From positions 2,542,001 to 2,606,000 of the forward strand of contig CM106585.1 in assembly GCA_048013815.1 (NCBI GenBank): a DNA stretch of 64,000 bases, given 5' to 3'. Under the pieces are notes generated by a model that was given only the letters and a program-made list of their open reading frames with translations, did no database searches and was not told where the DNA came from. This document shows positions 30,788 to 44,205 of this stretch, piece after piece. The translations under genes were made by a program, and so were the position numbers. Origin of the DNA: Setoptus koraiensis. Taxonomy: Eukaryota > Arthropoda. Every line of letters starts with the position of its first letter. Position 1 is the first letter of the stretch.

Positions 30788-33349
30788 TCAATCAACTCGT
30801 CTATTACCGCTTATTCTCATAGATCTTGATTGTCTCAGATTGCGACCAGACGCCCTGCGTACCATCGATCTGAAGTGGTTCTGTCCTGATAGATGTCCAT
30901 CCTTGGCCGGGGCGCTACTATTAGCACCTAGTTGAGATCCTTCTCTGTCCATCTCCATGGCTTCCAATTTTTGAGTTAGCATTACTTTTTGCTCGATAGC
31001 CATGCGCAATATACTGTTCAAGGTGTTCTTTTCTTGCTCGCTGGCTGCTAATCTAGATGTCAGATCATCTATTGTCGCGCTTAATTCCTCGCATCTATTG
31101 CTGAACATGGATCTCAAAGATGCGAAGGTGGCGGCATCCTCTTTTAAGGCTTTAAGTTCGCGTCTCAGCTTGTCCATTGTTTCCGTTACAACTCCTTTCT
31201 CCTTTTCGTATTTAGATTTTAGGATACCTAAAGAGACTTCAGCAGTTTGGCTGCTCACTCGAAGATAGTTACGGAGGCTTTTCAGTCTGGCTTCTTTAGT
31301 ATTCAATAAAGATTTCAATCGTTCCACAGTAGCGAGATCCTCTCCTTCACATACTATATTGCTGTTCACAGTCGGTTTATCAGTTTCAGATTGATCCTGA
31401 CCAAGAGATTGATTCTTTGGTGACTGTTTCTCCAAGGATTCTCGTAGGTATTTGAGTTGATCTTTAACTGTTTCGACCAACTTGGTTATTTCATAGGATC
31501 GCAAACTTCTGGAAGAGGACATGTTTTCAGGGTAATTTCTATGGTTGCTTTGATCATCACTGGAGTATTTCGAACGTATAGCTTCATATTTGCTTGTTAG
31601 CCTCTCCTGTTCTACAGCTTCTATCGAGTCTTGACAGAGCAAGTCGCTATCTGCACTCTTGAGGATCACTCGCTTAGGTTGTTCTCCGTTTAATCGACAT
31701 ACACGATTGTAAACGGAATCTATCTCAACGCTTACAGTCGTTAATTGTTCGTGAGTTAAAGAGAGATTATTTTGAAATTCGTCAAATAAATTGAGCATAA
31801 GCTGAATATCATCCTTCACTATATTCAGGCGACTCTCGTTCTGCTTGGAATTCATAATAATATTGCTCATTTCTTGGTGTGATTTGATATCCACAAGAAT
31901 ATCATTCAGGTATGCATAGATAAGCTTGAATTCGTCATTATCTTTGTCGTCAGAGTCGCTCATCTTTTGCTCCTCTTGTATGCGTGACTTGATTGATTCG
32001 GAGCAATTATCCTTAACGAGAGAACATATAGCATCCAACTTCTTCTCGATAGAACCAGCTTCTTTGATCCTTGCATCTAGTTTATGTTGAAGATCTTTAA
32101 TCTTGCAGTTTAGCTGATGGCGCTGGTCTTCGTTGTCATCCAATGTTTTCTGAAGCTTTTTTATTTCAGTTAGATGAACCTCATCGAACAAAGATCCCTC
32201 TAGACTTGGCATATCTAGGTCCTGCATAATATTATAGGCTCCGTCGTTCTCCGAGAACTGATTTTGAATTTTAACCGCCTCTATCGGTTCGTCAGACAAA
32301 ACACTATCGTCTTTAGGCACATTTTGATTGTTTTTCATAAGACTGGGTCCAGATCTACTGATATGGCCTGAGAAATGAGACGAACCTTTTAACGCAGCGA
32401 AAGAACTCCAGTTGACCAGCGAATCCGTGCTGTTTTTCTTGTCCAATTCCTTCTTTAATGCCTTCTTCTGCTCTATCTCATTTTGGAGAGCATCCAAAGC
32501 TCTAAGCTTCTCTCTCTCATTAATCCTCTGTAGCTCTTCAAAATCTTCCAACTGCTTATTCGCAACATCTAGCGCCTCTCTAAGTCTCTGATTATCATGT
32601 TTAGACGACTCGAATTCGATCTGTGATCTTTCTAAATAAGTGACCTGTTTTTGGAGTACGACATTGTGTCCCTCTAATTCATTGTTTTCAGTAAAAAGTC
32701 TAGTATTCCTATCTCTGAGATCTGCTAATTCTAATCTATATTGTTTTTCTGATACTTTCCTCTGCTCTTCTAGAAACTCTATCTTCTTGATTAATTCCTC
32801 GCGTTCATGGGCCAAACTCTCTTTTTCTGAGGTAGTTTCGGCTAGTTGGACACGGATATTTTTCAGATCTCGATCGAATTCTTGAATAGTTGTCGTGAAC
32901 GAAGCCTCAAGGGCTGCACTCTCATTGAGCAGACGCTCTTCTTGTTCTATTCCTGTAGTAGCAGATAATCTTTGATCTGTCCGGGATTTATTGAAGGCCT
33001 CTCGAATTTCTTGTAGTTCTAGTTTGGTCAGTTCATGCTTTGACTCCAATGAATCGTACTTCTCTTGGAGATTAACCTTTTCATTGAGCAATTCAAGACC
33101 GTAAGCAGCACTTGTGCTTCTTTCCTGTAAAGCTTTATCTAGTTCTCGATTGAGTCGTTCGACTTCAACTTTAAGGCCCTCGACAGTGAATAGGTCCGGG
33201 TAATTGCCCTGATTGGAATGCAGAGAATTGTGTCCAGATACTGTCGATTTTGCATGATCGTGAACGCTATCTGCATTTGTTTCATCTGGAATTGGTCCTC
33301 TATCCAGGGCAGGATTAGTTATATTTTTATTTTCTTCAGACAATTCCAT
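30788..33349 (-). CDS. BicD: Bicaudal-D dynein adaptor
   Basis: 853 aa, single exon, start ATG at 33349. It is almost entirely coiled coil, with the family's three segments. CC1 (about 55-310) contains the dynein-light-intermediate-chain CC1 box (AAYGLELLNEK) and the QKQVTYLERSQIEFE block. A middle segment (about 385-550) follows. The conserved C-terminal cargo-binding coil (about 675-815) has TKEARLKSLRNYLRVSSQTA, KYEKEKGVVTETMDKLRREL, KALKEDAATFASLRSMF and LRMAIEQK. BicD links dynein-dynactin to cargo such as Rab6 vesicles, Nup358 or mRNP adaptors. The tail is Arg/Ser-rich. Nothing is missing. Confidence 0.96.
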   Translation of the reverse strand: MELSEENKNITNPALDRGPIPDETNADSVHDHAKSTVSGHNSLHSNQGNYPDLFTVEGLKVEVERLNRELDKALQERSTSAAYGLELLNEKVNLQEKYDSLESKHELTKLELQEIREAFNKSRTDQRLSATTGIEQEERLLNESAALEASFTTTIQEFDRDLKNIRVQLAETTSEKESLAHEREELIKKIEFLEEQRKVSEKQYRLELADLRDRNTRLFTENNELEGHNVVLQKQVTYLERSQIEFESSKHDNQRLREALDVANKQLEDFEELQRINEREKLRALDALQNEIEQKKALKKELDKKNSTDSLVNWSSFAALKGSSHFSGHISRSGPSLMKNNQNVPKDDSVLSDEPIEAVKIQNQFSENDGAYNIMQDLDMPSLEGSLFDEVHLTEIKKLQKTLDDNEDQRHQLNCKIKDLQHKLDARIKEAGSIEKKLDAICSLVKDNCSESIKSRIQEEQKMSDSDDKDNDEFKLIYAYLNDILVDIKSHQEMSNIIMNSKQNESRLNIVKDDIQLMLNLFDEFQNNLSLTHEQLTTVSVEIDSVYNRVCRLNGEQPKRVILKSADSDLLCQDSIEAVEQERLTSKYEAIRSKYSSDDQSNHRNYPENMSSSRSLRSYEITKLVETVKDQLKYLRESLEKQSPKNQSLGQDQSETDKPTVNSNIVCEGEDLATVERLKSLLNTKEARLKSLRNYLRVSSQTAEVSLGILKSKYEKEKGVVTETMDKLRRELKALKEDAATFASLRSMFSNRCEELSATIDDLTSRLAASEQEKNTLNSILRMAIEQKVMLTQKLEAMEMDREGSQLGANSSAPAKDGHLSGQNHFRSMVRRASGRNLRQSRSMRISGNRRVD

Positions 33350-33928
33350 AGCGGCTCGGTGATTATATCATTCGTCAGGTCTGTGGCTTTACCAATCACG
33401 TTGGAATTGTTCATAATAGGACAGTGAGGATAATCATGTCATATTGGATTTCTCTCGAAGATGAGTGTGGCTAAATTTGATATGAATTTCAGTTATCGTT
33501 GTGTCGATGGAAATAAATATAATGAAGGCATTCTGGTGATGATTCAAATCAAATGTCGAAAAATATCTACATGCTTAATTTTTGCAGATATTACTTAGAC
33601 ACCACAAATGAGCACAATCGAGGCCATAATATTGCGTTCTTCATGCTTGTACAGGGCATTCTAAAAATAAATTTTCGCATGGTTAAAAGTGTGCTGTTAG
33701 CTGTGTGACCGACATAATCACACCGCACATCTGTGCTAGCGTAAGTTTACCTAAATGTATTTATATATTCCATCTTGATAATCAACACAGAATTTGTCGG
33801 TTTGTTTTATTGAATCTCTCACGAAAAGTAGAATAAATCATGTAAGATTCACTTGATACGGTAACTTTTCAGTGAGGTCAACGATAAAGCAAATATCTTA
33901 TTAGACAAAATACATCTACTAGAGTGAA
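33350..33928. other. Divergent promoter region of BicD and archease
   Basis: About 580 AT-rich bases between two divergent start codons; no exon recognised. Confidence 0.55.
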
Positions 33929-34363
33929 ATGCTAGATGATAAGTGTTTTGAATTTTTAGATCACACAGCCGACGTACAAATTCACTCATGGGGTGATGAT
34001 CTTAAAGAGGCATTCGAGAATGCAGCTACTGCCATGTCCGCTTATATAACCAATATCGACCAAATCGAGATTCAAGATAAAAAGGAAATAACAGTGGAGG
34101 CGGAAGATTTGCCAGGGCTTCTCTATAGATTCCTGGACGAGTTTCTTTATTTATTTAATGCCGAGCCATATTTTATATCTAAGCGTGTGCGTATATTGGA
34201 GTTTGACAGAAGGAACTTTAAGATACGGGCCGAGGGCTACGGCGAAAGTTTTTCTCTGGACAAGCACACTCAAGGCACAGAGATAAAGGCCATCACCTAT
34301 TCCAATATGCAGATATTTGATGACGATAATAGACACGAAATTTACTGCATTGTGGATATATAA
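33929..34363 (+). CDS. ZBTB8OS: Archease (tRNA ligase cofactor)
   Basis: 144 aa, single exon. It has the archease fold signature at the start (FEFLDHTADVQIHSWG, with the conserved Asp-His metal residues), EDLPGLLYRFLDEFLYLF in the middle and the C-terminal metal-binding KAITYSNMQI..IVDI. Archease activates the RtcB ligase complex used in tRNA splicing and in XBP1 mRNA splicing during the unfolded-protein response. Length and motifs are typical. Confidence 0.97.
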   Translation: MLDDKCFEFLDHTADVQIHSWGDDLKEAFENAATAMSAYITNIDQIEIQDKKEITVEAEDLPGLLYRFLDEFLYLFNAEPYFISKRVRILEFDRRNFKIRAEGYGESFSLDKHTQGTEIKAITYSNMQIFDDDNRHEIYCIVDI

Positions 34364-34503
34364 CTTTTTGTTATTTGATCCTTCAATTTTTGCAAAATAA
34401 ATATTCTGTAAATAGCAGCAGACTAAACAAAATTTTGAGACTAAACCATAGATGAATCATGAGAGGACTTAGAGAATGAAGTGTATCGCATGATACAGTT
34501 AGT

Positions 34504-35445
34504 TTAATTCGGTTCGTTTTTGTTCTGGCGTTTTTGTAGGGCGTTGGCTAGGTCTGTACGTAGGGCCTCCTGTTGTTTCTGATCAGACAGAGGACTGATA
34601 GACCTTAAGCCATTGAGAATGCTATTCGTTTTTCCGAAGTATATTTCATTAAGTGTATTGCGAATCTTGTTCTCCATATCTTCAACTAGTTTACCTATAT
34701 TTTCAATGTGGGAATTGGGTTCTGTCACTGTCGCGTCTGATTCAATTTGTCTAGTGAGGCTACCGCCTAAATTCATAGTACCAGAGCTTTGTTTGTTGGT
34801 TTGTAACCATAACATAACAGTGGATATAAGCTTATAATGTACTATCCTACTGCCAGCCTTTTCCTATACATTTTTTTTTTTGATTATTGAGAAAACATAG
34901 GTTAGTAAAATTAGGATATGCAAAAGCGAAAGGAATAAGAAATCTTGTATTATGTTGCCAAAACCTACTGAGGTCTCAAATACATGAATGGAGTCCCAAC
35001 ATCCTTTAATTTTCTTGGAACCATCGCCTGATTTTTTAATGAGAATAACACCAGCGAAACTTTGATTTGGCATGTCTTGGTCCCAAAGATATACAGATGA
35101 GGTGCCACCTTCGAAGTACATCTCTCTGTATTGATCAAAAGCTTGATTAGCGTCGATCTCTAGTTGTCTTAAGCGTTCGTTGGGAACATTGCCATCCTCT
35201 AGAGGTGGATCATATTTATTACTCCATGGTGATCTCCAGGAATCTCCGTCCCTATTGTAGTCACACAACAAGTAGGATTTTCCAGTCTCTTTGTCATGGG
35301 CTATCTTCAAAGGTTGATCCACTGATGATAACAGATCCTCACAGTAATTTGGAATTAAGTCTATAAGATCGCTTAAATTTTTTTCAATATGTTGAGGTGG
35401 CAGACGTCTCATCAAGTCTAGAGCATGATCTAGCTGGTCACTCAT
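34504..35445 (-). CDS. CAPZB: F-actin capping protein subunit beta, two exons
   Basis: Exons 34969-35445 and 34504-34863 (gtaggt..tatag, phase 0) give 278 aa, one more than the vertebrate protein. Signatures: [87 protein letters not shown] and [17 protein letters not shown]. The heterodimer with the alpha subunit caps actin barbed ends and is part of dynactin. If the junction is ignored, translation runs into a hydrophobic intron product. The tail binding actin ([11 protein letters not shown]) is present. Confidence 0.97.
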
Positions 35446-38518
<3,073 letters not shown>

Positions 38519-39209
38519 AAAAGGAAGAATCAATAAATTGAGTGGAACACCGGACCAATCAGCAGCTTGATAGCATTCCGGTTAGCAAAAAAGCCAGAAA
38601 TTATAACACAACCCAAGTACGCGCAACAACCCCCTTTAAGCAGCCAGCATCCGATTTTAGTATTAGAAAAATTTCCAGAGGGCTCTGTGTGAGCCTCATT
38701 GGGAATGCTCAAGTTTTCATGATAATAGAAGAATAGCTTTTTAACGACCCTAATACTCGTATGATGGATATTAAATGTAACAGCAATAACAACGATATGT
38801 TTTTTTTTTCTTCAACAAACACAATAATAAATACCCCAAGTGAAAATTCCAGATAACATAACAACAATAGGTGCCGCCTCATCTTGAATGTATAGTGCGT
38901 ATTGTTGTCTCTGACATGAACTTGGGCGACGGTGCGCTTTGTCCATGAGCGCAGGTAAGGATGAAGACCGGTGTGAATGGTTTTGTTGATAGCAGCAGCA
39001 GCAGCAGCAACAGATTGCTTGAAACGACACGCACACACGCGCATTCAAACGAACCGATAAGTTGTTGGTGAGGCTCTGATTGAGTGTGAATATTTGAAAT
39101 GCCAGCAGCAATCGATTGTTCTATCCATAATTCTTCACAAGTCGCCATTATTACTTTTGTGTTTATTCATGTCCAATGTGTTCGTGTTTGTGCACTGCGA
39201 GGGAGGAAC

Positions 39210-39471
39210 CAGAGGTGGGCCGAATGCCCGTCCGCGCGAATGATTCGCGCGGATATTCGACCCGCACGGACAAGGGTCGGGTTTGGTCTTATTAAAAATT
39301 TCGCGAATTATATCTGAAATGGAAAAGCTCGGCCATTGGTCGACTATTCGCGGATAACTCGAGAAGGGTTTGAGATATTTTTTTCATCAGTCGGGTAAGG
39401 GTCGGGTGCGGAAAAGAAAGAATTCTTCAAACGGGTCAGGTATTGGTCACGGGTATCTGTAACCATTTCTA
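39210..39471. mobile_element. Non-autonomous hAT-type MITE, 262 bases
   Basis: Flanked by an exact 8-base direct repeat, GGAGGAAC, at 39202-39209 and 39472-39479, as expected for a hAT target duplication. Imperfect terminal inverted repeats: the left end is CAGAGGTGGGC and the right end, read inward, is TAGAAATGGTT. Both fit the YAGARRTGG style of hAT ends, and the match extends to a shared CCCGT. The interior is rich in GGTCGGG-like words and has a perfect 10-bp hairpin at 39231-39253. No transposase is encoded. Confidence 0.8.
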
Positions 39472-39903
39472 GGAGGAACGCATCGACAAGGGTGAGTCAT
39501 AGAGAGAAGGAGTAGAAAAGGAGATGAGATAGCCAGTCGAATGGCTATCTATGTTCGCTTCTTCTTGTTTTTCTTTTGCAAAAGGAATGCTCTTTTGCTG
39601 AGTCTCACGACCATGAACAAGAGAATTGTTCGATGCGGTTCTGCGTGTGTGTGTGTGTATGTGTATGTGCATCGAACAGCATTTTGGTGACCATACAATC
39701 ATTGGCATTATAGCAACGAAATGCTTGTAGCAATGTGCACACGCTCGCACGAACAAACGGTTTGTCCGTGCGACTTTGTCACTATTGGTCACTGCTGCCT
39801 TTCTGCTCGCTTGTTTCGTGAGTTCGCTCTCTCGCTCATTCGAATTCGAATTTGAGCCACACGAACACTAACACAGACTAGCAGTCGCTGTCCACTTGAG
39901 GCT

Positions 39904-39950
39904 GCAAACACACACACACACACACACACATACACACGCACACATCTTCA
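39904..39950. repeat. (CA)n microsatellite
   Basis: Mostly uninterrupted CA dinucleotides with a few TA and GC interruptions at the end. Confidence 0.9.
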
Positions 39951-40214
39951 AGTCGCCAAGTAATGTTTGCCTCATTCGAATAGAACATCGAACAATTATG
40001 CATTCATTTAAATATTCTAATCACTATTATTATCATCATTATATTACATTAAATGACATATTATTTACGAATCTCTTGATAAACATCCATCCATGGTCAC
40101 TACATTTTCTCAGCGAACAGAAATAGTATCATCACTATTAATATTATCACCATTATCATTATTATACTATTATTGATTTTAAATGAATTGTCAGCAACAA
40201 TTGTCGTCCAACAA

Positions 40215-41306
40215 ATGTATCCCGTTCTGTGGAATTTAGTGTGCCTAATAATTGTTGTTATTGGCAGCAACGATTTGAGCACTTTGTTTGCTCAGGAAAT
40301 ACCTACTCTAGTGGACAGTGCCAATGATGAAAAAATTATTAATAACAATAATCAACACGAAGATCAGCACCAACAACAGTCACTGTTATTATTGCCTCCC
40401 AATTATGTTGAGGTTAGCCGCATAAATGGCACCTCTGTTATGGTGAGATGGGAGCACAGGGTCGAAAATCCTCTTGAAGTTCAGTTTTACATAGTTCAAT
40501 ATCGTTCGAAAAAGAAGAACGCTCAATGGAAAACGGAAAGCAAAGAAATATCAAGTCAAGCAAGAGCTCATCTAGTGACTGGCCTGAAACCTGGCAACTA
40601 TTCATTCAAGGTGACAGCGGTCTTTAAGACTGACGTACAAGAAAGTAAAGAAAGTGACAAATGTGACTACAAATTAACAGCGGAGAAGAATCTATTACCT
40701 GAAATAATCAAACAGAAACCAATAATTAAAGCACCCGTTTTCACACTATATGAGCCACAATCGGACTCTATCAGATTGAGATGGCAATATGAAGTTGGAG
40801 ATGCACATACAATTGTCGGCTATTTTATTTATTTTAGATCAAATCACGCAGTTACTGACTTTATCATTCAACATTTCACAGATGAGTCTTGTGATATTAC
40901 ATCACTCACGCCAGATACACCTTATGAATTCAAGGTGCAAGCATTCAATGATATAGGTGTCTCAAACACGAGCGATCTCCGAATTGTAAAAACATTGCCC
41001 TCAATACAAACTACTTCTCCACCAATATCAACTAGCACTAGCCAGATCGATGTAACAACACTATCGCCAGAACCGAAGCCTACCGACAAGCTTCTCATAC
41101 CTGTATTGTCGATCATCATTACTATTATTATTACTATTATAGTTATTATTATTATTATCTCTTGCGCCGTCGGATGTTTGCCAAAAAAAGAAAAAACCCA
41201 TGTCGATAAGCAAGTTAATCTACATGCCTCCTATTTTGTAAATTCATTTCCCGAGCACAGTCCTACTAAAGATATTGACGTAGATAGCGATAGTGTCTCG
41301 AAATAA
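40215..41306 (+). CDS. Membrane receptor with two FN3 domains, Ihog/Boi-like without Ig domains
   Basis: 363 aa from the first true ATG at 40215 (MYPVLWNLVCLIIVVIG, a signal peptide); the open frame upstream starts only at a TTG. After a Gln/Asn-rich stretch come FN3-1 (about 62-150: VEVSRINGTSVMVRWEH, IVQYRSKKK, GLKPGNYSFKVTAVF) and FN3-2 (about 172-262: SIRLRWQYEVGD, GYFIYFR, TPDTPYEFKVQAFNDIGVSN). A Thr/Ser/Pro stalk, one Ile-rich membrane segment (about 289-313) and a short cytoplasmic tail of roughly 50 residues follow. The FN3 pair most resembles those of Ihog/Boi/CDON, which bind Hedgehog (first FN3) and Patched (second FN3). The Ig domains normally before them are absent. Sidekick- or neogenin-like families remain possible. 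Confidence 0.7.
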   Translation: MYPVLWNLVCLIIVVIGSNDLSTLFAQEIPTLVDSANDEKIINNNNQHEDQHQQQSLLLLPPNYVEVSRINGTSVMVRWEHRVENPLEVQFYIVQYRSKKKNAQWKTESKEISSQARAHLVTGLKPGNYSFKVTAVFKTDVQESKESDKCDYKLTAEKNLLPEIIKQKPIIKAPVFTLYEPQSDSIRLRWQYEVGDAHTIVGYFIYFRSNHAVTDFIIQHFTDESCDITSLTPDTPYEFKVQAFNDIGVSNTSDLRIVKTLPSIQTTSPPISTSTSQIDVTTLSPEPKPTDKLLIPVLSIIITIIITIIVIIIIISCAVGCLPKKEKTHVDKQVNLHASYFVNSFPEHSPTKDIDVDSDSVSK

Positions 41307-41354
41307 TATATACACACAACTATATATATACAAATGTATTTATAGAAAAAAATA

Positions 41355-41372
41355 TAATTGTGAATAAATTTT
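41355..41372 (+). terminator. Polyadenylation signal of the FN3 receptor gene
   Basis: An AATAAA in tgtgaataaatttt lies about 55 bases after the stop codon, the expected place for 3' end formation. Confidence 0.5.
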
Positions 41373-41588
41373 CTCAAACTGTTACTTCTATAGTCGTTAC
41401 ACGCTTTTGTTTATTAATTGAAAAAATATGAGACATTCTTCAGTTTTAAATACAAAAAGTTTGAGATTAATTTTGGCGAGATTGAGTATATATTTTTGAC
41501 GCACCTGATTGATGGCCAATGGGTTTGAATTCCAACTAAAAGAAATTGGAATTCTTAGTAAGTTGTGTTAGTTGATGAGGATGAATGG

Positions 41589-42752
41589 TTATTCACTTAT
41601 GGCATTCAGGTCGCCAAAGGCGTTACTGTCTGTGCAATTTTGTTGTTTTTGTTGTTCGGTATTTGCTATTGTTGACACATCAACAGGTTCTGCCGAGGAC
41701 GGCGAGGGTGCTGAGGGTGGCTTGTCCTGTACGAGGTAGGGATGTTCTAAGGATTTTTTGGCTGTGATTCTTCTATCTGGATTAAAAGTAAGCATATTCT
41801 TCAACAAGTCTATGGCATCATGATCTAGTTCTGGAAAAAATTCTTCAAAATCTACACCAGTGTAACCGGCAAAACTTCTATACTCTAATCGAGTCCCTTC
41901 AGGCCAATCTGATTCTGGCGGTGAGCCAATTTTCTCTAGTATCAGAACCAATTGATGAAGCTCAGTTTCGCCTTTAAACAATGGCTGTCTTCTGGCTAGC
42001 TCTGCAAATATACAGCCGGCACTCCACAAGTCTATAGCGCTAGCGTAACCTTCGCGAGACGCTAATATTACTTCTGGACTTCTATACCATAATGTAACAA
42101 CTAAGGAGGTTTGTAAGGCATGAGGTTTATATAACCTGGCTAGACCAAAGTCTGCTATCTTGACTTGCCCAGAATTTGTGATAAGGACATTCTGAGGTTT
42201 GAGGTCCCTATGTATGATACGGTAAGAATGTATAAAACTTATCCCATCCAATAATTGATACATTATAGACTTAATAAAAAGAAAAAAAAAGAGAATGGGT
42301 AACAAAATATTTAGAAATTTAGGCATCCACATTGGGCATGAGTCTAGATTTTGATTCATAATAATACCTACTTTTATTTGGTCTGAGCTTAGTCCTGAAG
42401 GTGGTGCCCTTGATATATAAGTAGCCAAATCTTGTTCTATATGTTCGAATACCAAGTATAATTTATCATTGTGATCCCTAGAATCTTTGACTGTACATAT
42501 ATCGAGAAGTCTGACAACATTTTTATGATTATCATGACCTAGTTTCCGCAGTAGTGCAACTTCTCTTATAACGTTGGGTGGGATTCCATCCTCCTCGCTT
42601 GGCAGTCTAATCATTTTAAGTGCTATTATATTATCCTTATTCTGAGTGTCACGTGCTTTCCATACATCTCCATAGGCGCCTCCTCCAATCCTGGATAATT
42701 TCTCATAGTTTTTCTTCTTCTCAGTGAAAGCTGTAGTTAAAAAGTCGCTCAT
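41589..42752 (-). CDS. Cdk4: Cyclin-dependent kinase 4/6, two exons
   Basis: Exons 42372-42752 and 41589-42269 give 353 aa. The 102-base intron (gtaggt..attaag) is in phase and stop-free, so a naive translation adds 34 hydrophobic residues. Kinase motifs: GGGAYG, ALKMIR, the cyclin-binding helix PPNVIRE (in place of PLSTIRE), HRDLKPQNVL, DFGLAR, activation Thr in the segment before VVTLWYRSPE, and LWSAGCIFAEL. The closest family is CDK4/CDK6 (CTVKDSRDHNDKLYLVFEHIEQDLATY; LTFNPDRRITA), which with cyclin D drives G1 progression. The C-terminal 45 residues are Ser/Pro/Gln-rich and species-specific. Confidence 0.94.
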   Translation of the reverse strand: MSDFLTTAFTEKKKNYEKLSRIGGGAYGDVWKARDTQNKDNIIALKMIRLPSEEDGIPPNVIREVALLRKLGHDNHKNVVRLLDICTVKDSRDHNDKLYLVFEHIEQDLATYISRAPPSGLSSDQIKVGIIMNQNLDSCPMWMPKFLNILLPILFFFLFIKSIMYQLLDGISFIHSYRIIHRDLKPQNVLITNSGQVKIADFGLARLYKPHALQTSLVVTLWYRSPEVILASREGYASAIDLWSAGCIFAELARRQPLFKGETELHQLVLILEKIGSPPESDWPEGTRLEYRSFAGYTGVDFEEFFPELDHDAIDLLKNMLTFNPDRRITAKKSLEHPYLVQDKPPSAPSPSSAEPVDVSTIANTEQQKQQNCTDSNAFGDLNAISE

Positions 42753-44170
42753 TTTTTGTAGATAATAAAATACTACAAGTGAAGAAGTTATATCTACGAC
42801 TATGTTAGTTGAGTTTCTTTAGTTTGTGCGATGTACTAGTGTAAAAATTTGAATTGAATGATGTAATCTGTGTTATTTGATTGTGCTTTTTCAGAAAATA
42901 AACATCTTTTAGGTAATGTGAGGTAAGATGTTTGTAATGTACTGGACTTTTGAGGTAGTAAAGTTGCGTCAACTATTTGAGTTGAACTAGGTTAGTAAGA
43001 AGCGATCATTTTTGTCGCCCTCGATAATCAAGGTATCGTTCTTTTTGTCATGTTTGGGCTATTGTTCTATGATTCATTCATTATCACGTCAAATTTAGTC
43101 ATTAGAGCGGAACGGTTGAATCTCTATGCGAGGGGGTAATGTATTATTATACTAATGCCTCAGTGTTAAGTATAAATGTGTTAAATTATCTACAATGTAA
43201 AACAATTGTTGCTTTTCTATGTTGTGTTTTATTTTATCTCGTTCTGTTGTGCCTATGATGATGCATTCCTTACTTTACAATAGTCTGGTTTATACTGTTG
43301 CTGATGTTATGATCAATAATTTGCTGCATATTGATTGTGATACAAAATATCGTCGTTATTTTTTGCTGTATATGTCCTCAAGCCATCGCCATTACAATTG
43401 CTATCAATAATAAAGCAACCTAGTCAAGTATGTTTAAGGTGCCCCCCAGTATCAGTAGTGGAATTGGATGCAGCTGCTGTTATCTTCTATTGACTTTCTC
43501 TGAGTTTGTCTCTCTTAAGCTTTCAGTGAGTTATTATTGTTATTATTAATGATGTTGTTATATTGTTGCGGTGTTTGTTGTGGCTGTTGCTGGTGGTGGT
43601 GGTGGTGGTGGTGGTAGTGGCGGCATGTGTGCATATATGTGTGTCGAAAATTTTGTTTTGGTTCTCTATCTCGTCTCTAATGTTAATTTTTATGGCAACA
43701 GAACAATAGTGGAGCAATGAGCTGCAGCATTGTAATTATATTATCATCATTTATGATGTATACAATGATGATAAATACATGTATTTATCTCCTGATGTGT
43801 CTTCTTGTGGGCTCTTGATGATATTTATCTTTCATAATAGTACCTGTCTTGTGTGCGTGAATACAAGTTTGTGCTCTGCTTGGTTATTTGTACCAATTGT
43901 ATTATATTGGTGACGTATGTATATCAAGTAGTATTTTTAATAATTTCTTTTGTATGTTGTAAACATAATTAATTAAATGCTAGCTGCCCGAAGAGATTCT
44001 AATAATATGATTAGTTGCTATACATCAGCAACTATACCAGTGGGCGACAACACTGCGGTGAATTTGAACAAATGATGAAAATTTACTCACTACTTGTGGC
44101 ACTCACTATTGTGACGAGCGAGTTGTGTTGTGATCGTCTCACACAGTGGGCACAAGCACACACTCACATA

Positions 44171-44171
<1 letters not shown>

Positions 44172-44204
<33 letters not shown>
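44172..44204. repeat. (AC)n microsatellite
   Basis: Uninterrupted AC dinucleotides. Confidence 0.9.

Positions 44205-44205
<1 letters not shown>

Larger units (their letters stand above)
38519..40214. other. Spacer with a MITE and microsatellites
   Basis: Contains the beta-tubulin 3' UTR, a CAG-type run (38990-39012), the MITE at 39210-39471, a CA repeat at 39904-39950 and the AT-rich leader of the FN3 receptor gene. Long antisense open frames in this stretch are low-complexity and were not accepted. Confidence 0.55.

Noticed and set aside
38709-39148. Three overlapping minus-strand open frames of about 90-110 codons
   Set aside because: They lie over CAG-type low-complexity DNA after beta-tubulin, overlap each other in different frames and resemble no protein family.
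40173-40214. Longer N terminus for the FN3 receptor
   Set aside because: The upstream frame opens at TTG only; the first ATG at 40215 starts a proper signal peptide.
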